64,000 nucleotides of DNA from Hydrogenophaga crassostreae. GTDB taxonomy: Bacteria; Pseudomonadota; Gammaproteobacteria; Burkholderiales; Burkholderiaceae_C. Location of the stretch: assembly GCF_001761385.1 (NCBI RefSeq), contig NZ_CP017476.1, positions 3,895,501 to 3,959,500 of the forward strand, in the 5' to 3' direction. The position numbers were made by a program, and so were the translations under genes. A model generated the notes under the pieces. The model made no database searches. It was not told the DNA's origin and worked only from the letters and a program-made list of their open reading frames with translations. Position 1 is the stretch's first letter, and each line of letters starts with the position of its first letter. Below are positions 59,861 to 64,000 of the stretch, in pieces.

Positions 59861-60508
59861 TCATTTGTTCACTGGTGATGCAGGATCCAGCAACAAAGCC
59901 ATGACATCCTTGATTTGCCCTTCGTCAAGGATGTCGTTGTGGCCAAAGCGTGGCATCAACGAACAGGCGTTGGTTGCCCGGGCGTTCCACATCTTGCCCC
60001 AGGTGTACTTCACGATTTCCATGCCTGCGGCGCTGTTGGGGTCGGTGACCCCGCGCAGCTTGCCGTAGTTGTACAGGCTGGGGCCAATCGTGCCAAAGGA
60101 GATTTCTTCCTTGGTGATCTGGTGGCAGTTGTAGCAGTTGCCACCATTGTCGCGGTCGGCTTTGTCGGCCCAGCTCAGGCCTTTGCCACTTTGGGCAACT
60201 TTCTCGCCCGCTTTCCAGTCGCCCAGGTACTTGCCATCCGAGGGCCATTTGACGGTCTTCATGCTGGCCGCTTCAATGGCTTTGGTCGCGGTTTCATCCA
60301 GCGGTTTACCGGCCACTTCGGCCGCGCTGCACAAGCGGTTGGCTTCGTCCTGATTCAAGCGGTCCAGCGTGGCAATGCCCTTGGCCTTGAAGGAGGACTT
60401 CACGACATCGGCGGTCATTTTGTCGTAGCCGCCGCCCGAAGGAGAGGCAGAGCAAGCCGCCAACAACACCACGGCGGCAGGGATCAGTGCGAGATTGATT
60501 TTTTTCAT
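59861..60508 (-). CDS. soxX: Cytochrome SoxX
   Basis: A 215-residue monohaem cytochrome, partner of SoxA in the SoxAX complex that joins thiosulfate to SoxY. The haem site is NCYNCHQIT near residue 124-132, with a Met ligand in the C-terminal part (SLMPRFGHNDIL). The N-terminus MKKINLALIPAAVVLLAACSA has a lipobox (LAAC, Cys19), so this SoxX may be lipid-anchored. The N-terminal extension before the haem domain makes it longer than the shortest SoxX proteins. Start at 60508 is preceded by AGGAGACAGAAC. Confidence 0.92.
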   Translation of the reverse strand: MKKINLALIPAAVVLLAACSASPSGGGYDKMTADVVKSSFKAKGIATLDRLNQDEANRLCSAAEVAGKPLDETATKAIEAASMKTVKWPSDGKYLGDWKAGEKVAQSGKGLSWADKADRDNGGNCYNCHQITKEEISFGTIGPSLYNYGKLRGVTDPNSAAGMEIVKYTWGKMWNARATNACSLMPRFGHNDILDEGQIKDVMALLLDPASPVNK

Positions 60509-60522
60509 GTTCTGTCTCCTGT

Positions 60523-61338
60523 TCAACGCTTGAGTGCTGGAATGATGGACTCGGCGCCCTTGGCATTCACACCCATGTAAATCGAGAGCGCCAGGGTGGC
60601 ATCGCTGCCAAATTTGGGCTCAGGGAAACGCTGCTGGCGGTAGCAATCGTTCAGGCGCTTTTGCATGGTCCACAACTGACCATTGGAGACGCGGTAAGCG
60701 GGCCATGCGGCAAAACCGATGCCATCACCAGGGTTCTTGGTGAGATTGGGCAGGTCTTGCAGGCGAATGCGCTTGTCGTCCTGGCCATGGCAGGTGGCGC
60801 AGGAAAAGTCATGCGGGCCGCTGCGCATGAAGAACAGGCGCTTGCCCACTTCATACATGTTTTTTTCTTGCTCATGCGCCTGTGGCAGATTGAAGCGCAT
60901 GCCCTTGGACGCGGTGGCGATATAGGTGACCATGGCCACCATGTTGGCGCTCTCGCCTTTGCCATAAGAGGCATTGATGAGATCGTCGGCCTTGAAGCCC
61001 TGGAGGGTTTCCATGCAGGTGATCAGGCGCATTTCCAGATCTTGCACCCGACCAGTGTCGGCGAAGTACTTGGGCAACTCAAGGAGCGCTCCTTTGATGA
61101 CCCCTGGGCCTTTGCCCAGATCACATTGTTCGAGGCTGACGTTCTTGGGACCGCGTTTGGTTTTCCAGAGCTCTTCGCCCTTCATTTCAAACAGCTCGGC
61201 AGGGTTGCCATCGGCCAGCATCTCGCGGTATTTCGCAATGCCTTCTGCTGACGAGTCCTGGGCGTTGGCGGCACCGATGACCCCTGCGGTCATGGCGGCG
61301 GCCACAAAGATCTGGCGAATTGCCATGGCTTTTTTCAT
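60523..61338 (-). CDS. soxA: Cytochrome SoxA
   Basis: A 271-residue periplasmic c-type cytochrome, the catalytic half of SoxAX. Signal peptide residues 1-26 (ending GVIGAANAQ). A single haem motif CATCH is seen (SCATCHGQDDKR, about residue 180), plus the active-site Cys ligand in RLNDCYRQQRFPEP that carries the persulfide in known structures. The N-terminal region has Cys at EQCDLGKG and LITCMETLQG, the disulfide that replaces the second haem of diheme SoxA. It precedes soxX by 14 bp. Confidence 0.95.
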   Translation of the reverse strand: MKKAMAIRQIFVAAAMTAGVIGAANAQDSSAEGIAKYREMLADGNPAELFEMKGEELWKTKRGPKNVSLEQCDLGKGPGVIKGALLELPKYFADTGRVQDLEMRLITCMETLQGFKADDLINASYGKGESANMVAMVTYIATASKGMRFNLPQAHEQEKNMYEVGKRLFFMRSGPHDFSCATCHGQDDKRIRLQDLPNLTKNPGDGIGFAAWPAYRVSNGQLWTMQKRLNDCYRQQRFPEPKFGSDATLALSIYMGVNAKGAESIIPALKR

Positions 61339-61418
61339 CTGGAGGTCTCCTTCTTTTTTCGGTGAAAAATCAAAAACGGCCAGCAACACAGGTGGCTGGC
61401 CGTCTGCACCCTCGCCGG

Positions 61419-61730
61419 TCAGCCGATGGTGGCTTCGTCGGAACGGGAGTCGCCTTTGTTGTCGCTCCACTTCACGACAACCTTGTCACCCTTGGCGCCG
61501 CCCTTGAATTTGAAGGACAGAAAGGGGTTCTGCGACACGGAGCCGCTGAACATGGCTTTCAGAACGGACTTGCCGTTGCTGGTGGCTTCCACGTCTTGAA
61601 TGAAGTGGGCGGGAATGAGGGCACCGGAGGCGTCCTTGCGGGTGCCGGGTTCCATGATGTGCGCCATGAGGACGCGGACGGTGGTTTCGTCGCCGGCGAG
61701 GGCGGCACGGATGCGCATTGGATCAGCCAT
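61419..61730 (-). CDS. soxZ: Sulfur carrier partner SoxZ
   Basis: A 103-residue immunoglobulin-like protein that pairs with SoxY. It begins ADPMRIRAALAGDETTVRVL and has the conserved HIMEPGTRKDASGALIPAHF (24-43). It has no signal peptide and is exported with SoxY, as is usual. It lies 59 bp after soxY and 80 bp before soxA. Confidence 0.95.
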   Translation of the reverse strand: MADPMRIRAALAGDETTVRVLMAHIMEPGTRKDASGALIPAHFIQDVEATSNGKSVLKAMFSGSVSQNPFLSFKFKGGAKGDKVVVKWSDNKGDSRSDEATIG

Positions 61731-61789
61731 GTTGGACTCCTGATTTCAATTGAAGGTGAATGGGGTGGACTTGCAAGCGGAGAAGGCGA

Positions 61790-62245
61790 TCAACCGCCGC
61801 ATCCGCCCAGGGTCACTTTGGTTTCTTTGGTGGCCGAGAAAAGCTTGCCATCGGCTTTCACCACGGCCACGACGTTGGTGCTCTGGCCCATTTTGACGCG
61901 GGTCTGCACATCGGCAGCGGTACCGGCAGGGATGAAGAATGCGCACGACAGCGGCGTCGGGTTCTTCTCGATGATGATGTACATCTCGGTGGTGTTGGGC
62001 AGGCTGGAGGTGGCACCCACAGGCACGACGGCGCCGTTCTCGGCGATGTCGGGCGACACCACGGCGACCTTGTCGCTGGAGACGGGTGTGCCACCCAGGG
62101 CCTTCAGTGCGTCTTCCAGGGTCTTGACCTGGAAAGCGGCACGGTCAATGGCAGCCATAGCCTGGCTTTGCGTAACGATACCCAGAGACACCAGCGTGGC
62201 GAACGCGCCGGTGGTCTTGATGGCGGTGCGGCGTGAATTGTTCAT
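61790..62245 (-). CDS. soxY: Sulfur carrier SoxY
   Basis: A 151-residue carrier of the Sox pathway. A twin-arginine signal (NNSRRTAIKTTGAFATLVSL) exports it together with SoxZ. The carrier Cys sits on the flexible C-terminal arm, ending TLGGCGG, to which thiosulfate is covalently attached. The core contains the Ig-like strands (VAVVSPDIAENGAVVPVGA). It follows the small cytochrome gene by 39 bp. Confidence 0.96.
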   Translation of the reverse strand: MNNSRRTAIKTTGAFATLVSLGIVTQSQAMAAIDRAAFQVKTLEDALKALGGTPVSSDKVAVVSPDIAENGAVVPVGATSSLPNTTEMYIIIEKNPTPLSCAFFIPAGTAADVQTRVKMGQSTNVVAVVKADGKLFSATKETKVTLGGCGG

Positions 62246-62284
62246 GTCGAACTCCTAGTGAGAGAAAAAAACAGGGGTTGAAGT

Positions 62285-62623
62285 TTACTTATCGGGGGCG
62301 CCAGCAAGCACCCAGGCGGCCAAGAGCTTGAGCTCTTCGTCTTTGAGCGCTGGCTGAGGCGGCATTGGAACCGTACCGTAAATGCCGGAACCACCCGATT
62401 TGATACGGGCAGCCACTTTTTCCAGCGCGTCGGCCTGCCCTTTGTGTTTGGCAGCCACATCCTGATAGGAAGGGCCTACGATTTTCTTGTCGGCCGCATG
62501 ACACGCCAGGCACGCGCTCTTGGACGCCAGCGCTTTGGCCGCAGCGGCGTCCAGAGCGAAGGCACCTGCGGTGGCCAGAAGGGCCGAAACAGCCAACACG
62601 AATTTTTTCAGATGCATGCTCAT
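62285..62623 (-). CDS. Small class I cytochrome c of the sox cluster
   Basis: A 112-residue periplasmic cytochrome. Signal peptide up to about residue 24 (VLAVSALLATAGAFA); haem motif CLACH (38-42) with Met ligand in VPMPPQPAL. It is strikingly similar to the C-terminal haem domain of SoxD in the same cluster (IKSGGSG[IV]YG and [VT]PMPPQ blocks, then an AxAP end). Likely it accepts electrons from SoxAX or SoxCD and hands them to the oxidase. ATG 62623 fits AGGAG 10 bp upstream; ATG 62617 is possible. Confidence 0.88.
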   Translation of the reverse strand: MSMHLKKFVLAVSALLATAGAFALDAAAAKALASKSACLACHAADKKIVGPSYQDVAAKHKGQADALEKVAARIKSGGSGIYGTVPMPPQPALKDEELKLLAAWVLAGAPDK

Positions 62624-62741
62624 AGCTTAGAGACTCCTTGGGTAAAAGCGTATGGGGTTAACGATTAAATGCGGATATCGATAAATAAGCGTAAAGCGAA
62701 GTTTGATCACTTTCGAAGCCGCTGAAGCAACCTCTCTCAGG

Positions 62742-63842
62742 TCAAGGTGCGCCCGATGCGATCCATTTGGCAATGGCCCTGGCATCTTCTTCTTTCAACT
62801 GCGCCTGAGGTGGCATGGGTGTCGGTCCATAAACGCCTGACCCCCCTGATTTGATCTTGTCCACCAGGTAGGCCTCGATGTCGGCCTTGTCTTTGTGTTT
62901 GATTGCGATTTCATTGAAGCCCGGGCCAACGATCTTGTTTTTCATGCCATGGCAGGCGGTACAGGCATTGGCTTCGAGCAAGCCTTTCACAGCGGCCCCC
63001 TCTCCGGCCGGCGCTGCCGCAACCAGCACGGCCTTGGGCGGTGGCACCGAGCCCACAACCCCCTTGGGCGGGGGCACTGTGGTGTCGGCGCCGCGAACGG
63101 GACCGATCAGGCGGTTCTGTTCGGCGATGTTGCCGTGTGCATCTCGGGCAAACGCCGGCAATGAAGAATGAACCGTCGGGTCAACTTCGCAGTTCTTCAT
63201 GCACGCCACGTTCTTCACGTCGCCTTTGCCATTGGCCTTCCACAGCGGCTCATAAAACACCATGCCGTTGCGGTTGGGCATGAGCTTTTGCACATCGGCG
63301 ATGTTTTTGTCGCTGAGGGTGAAGTCGCCAGGCACGATGGATGCGAGGTTCAGCAGGTAAGCGGTGACGCTGTAGACCTCGTCGGTGGACAGGGTCTTGG
63401 GCGCGTTCCAGGGCATGGCGCGGTTGATGTAGTCCCAGATGGTGGACAACGTTGCCACCTTCATGATCGTGGTTTTCTGGGGCACGATGCTCTTGCCTTC
63501 CACCAGGCCCGCGACTCGCCCTGTCTTGATGTCTTCCTTGGTCGTGCCGCCAATGATGGGCGTGAACGTTTCGTTCGACTCACCAAAGCTGCCATGACAG
63601 GAGGCACATTTGTCTTCCCAAATGTCGGCACCGGCGTTCACCGAGCCGGAGCCTGCGGGCAGGCCCTTGAAGTCTGGGCGAACGTCGATATCCCAGGCCT
63701 TGACTTCGGCCCTGGTGGCATCGCGGCCCACGTTGTGCCATGCGGGTTCAGCGGCATGGACCCAGGTGGCACCCATCAGTGCCGAGGCCAGCGCAACAGA
63801 GCGCAGAGTGACTTTTGTGGTTTGTTGGAATAGCGTTTTCAT
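62742..63842 (-). CDS. soxD: Diheme cytochrome SoxD of sulfane dehydrogenase
   Basis: A 366-residue periplasmic cytochrome, electron-accepting partner of the molybdenum protein SoxC; SoxCD oxidises SoxY-bound sulfane sulfur. Signal peptide to about residue 30. First haem CASCH (about 78-82), second haem CTACH (about 295-299), separated by a Pro/Val-rich linker (VPPPKGVVGSVPPPKAVL). Its ATG shares one base with the soxC stop (TGATG). The presence of soxCD implies complete oxidation to sulfate with no sulfur globules. Confidence 0.94.
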   Translation of the reverse strand: MKTLFQQTTKVTLRSVALASALMGATWVHAAEPAWHNVGRDATRAEVKAWDIDVRPDFKGLPAGSGSVNAGADIWEDKCASCHGSFGESNETFTPIIGGTTKEDIKTGRVAGLVEGKSIVPQKTTIMKVATLSTIWDYINRAMPWNAPKTLSTDEVYSVTAYLLNLASIVPGDFTLSDKNIADVQKLMPNRNGMVFYEPLWKANGKGDVKNVACMKNCEVDPTVHSSLPAFARDAHGNIAEQNRLIGPVRGADTTVPPPKGVVGSVPPPKAVLVAAAPAGEGAAVKGLLEANACTACHGMKNKIVGPGFNEIAIKHKDKADIEAYLVDKIKSGGSGVYGPTPMPPQAQLKEEDARAIAKWIASGAP

Positions 63843-64000
63843 CAGTACACCTGCACATTCGAGACTTCACCGTTTTCAGACACCAGCCAGCTTTGAATGG
63901 CGTTCTGGTGGTACACGGAGCGCGTGCCACGAACGGCGCGCAGCTGGTTGATCTTGGGCTGCACATAGCCCGTGCTGTCGATGGCACGGCTTTGCAGGAT
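63842..64000 (-). CDS. soxC: Sulfane dehydrogenase SoxC (only the C-terminus in window)
   Basis: The last 52 residues and stop of a protein that continues beyond the window. The segment has RAIDSTGYVQPKINQLRAVR, then YHQNAIQSWLVSENG, ending in NVQVY, matching the dimerisation domain end of SoxC molybdopterin enzymes. Together with SoxD directly behind it (one-base overlap), the assignment is firm although the cofactor domain is not visible. Confidence 0.85.
   Translation of the reverse strand: MLQSRAIDSTGYVQPKINQLRAVRGTRSVYHQNAIQSWLVSENGEVSNVQVY

Overview
The window looks like a GC-rich chromosome segment of a betaproteobacterium of the Comamonadaceae (Hydrogenophaga/Comamonas-like). The grounds are the type of phenol meta-cleavage operon with an AphS-like repressor, a Bug-type tripartite tricarboxylate transporter, a soxCDYZAXB thiosulfate-oxidation cluster, and short intergenic repeats of a kind I associate with this family. 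The assignment rests on gene content and protein style, not on a database search.

Layout. 1-7.5 kb: a cut-off ATP-grasp gene, a periplasmic PQQ-type sugar dehydrogenase with an NnrU-like membrane protein, an MBL hydrolase, vanillate O-demethylase (vanAB) with divergent vanR and two perfect VanR-type operators, and a NUDIX hydrolase. 7.5-17.3 kb: tRNA-Ser(UGA), then an accessory-looking block: a SigZ-like sigma factor, an ArsP-type permease, a periplasmic MBL protein with an altered metal motif, a tiny thioredoxin, a rhodanese with a Cys-rich tail, OsmC, a CDF exporter and a CMD protein, followed by the arsenic operon arsR-arsC-acr3-arsC-arsH on the other strand. 17.3-21.2 kb: a decayed, repeat-rich zone with an AraC gene and an oxidoreductase gene that share one truncation point, and a DUF202 pair.

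21.2-32.6 kb: an 11-kb block read entirely on the minus strand. It holds three different type I sulfatases, an FMN 2-hydroxyacid oxidase, a ketopantoate-reductase-like enzyme, a Crp/Fnr regulator and a TctCBA uptake system. A shared 37-bp element precedes the two outer sulfatase genes. This is the best candidate here for an undescribed system: uptake and catabolism of a sulfated hydroxy acid or similar organosulfate. 32.9-49.3 kb: phenol degradation, with aphS-dmpR facing dmpKLMNOPQB, a GlcG-like gene, dmpC, D, E, H, a CMD gene, and dmpF, G, I. Phenol goes to catechol, is cleaved in meta position, and ends as pyruvate and acetyl-CoA. A sigma-54 promoter and activator site lie in the divergent gap.

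49.7-55.6 kb: a MocR-type regulator facing a TRAP transporter and a class II (degradative) HMG-CoA reductase, probably a mevalonate uptake and catabolism unit. 55.6-57.9 kb: an orphan outer-membrane barrel protein and a small lipoprotein. 58-64 kb: soxC(partial)-D-cytochrome-Y-Z-A-X-B, for complete oxidation of thiosulfate in the periplasm. Overall this is a metabolically flexible aerobe that combines aromatic degradation, reduced-sulfur oxidation, organosulfate use and arsenic resistance.
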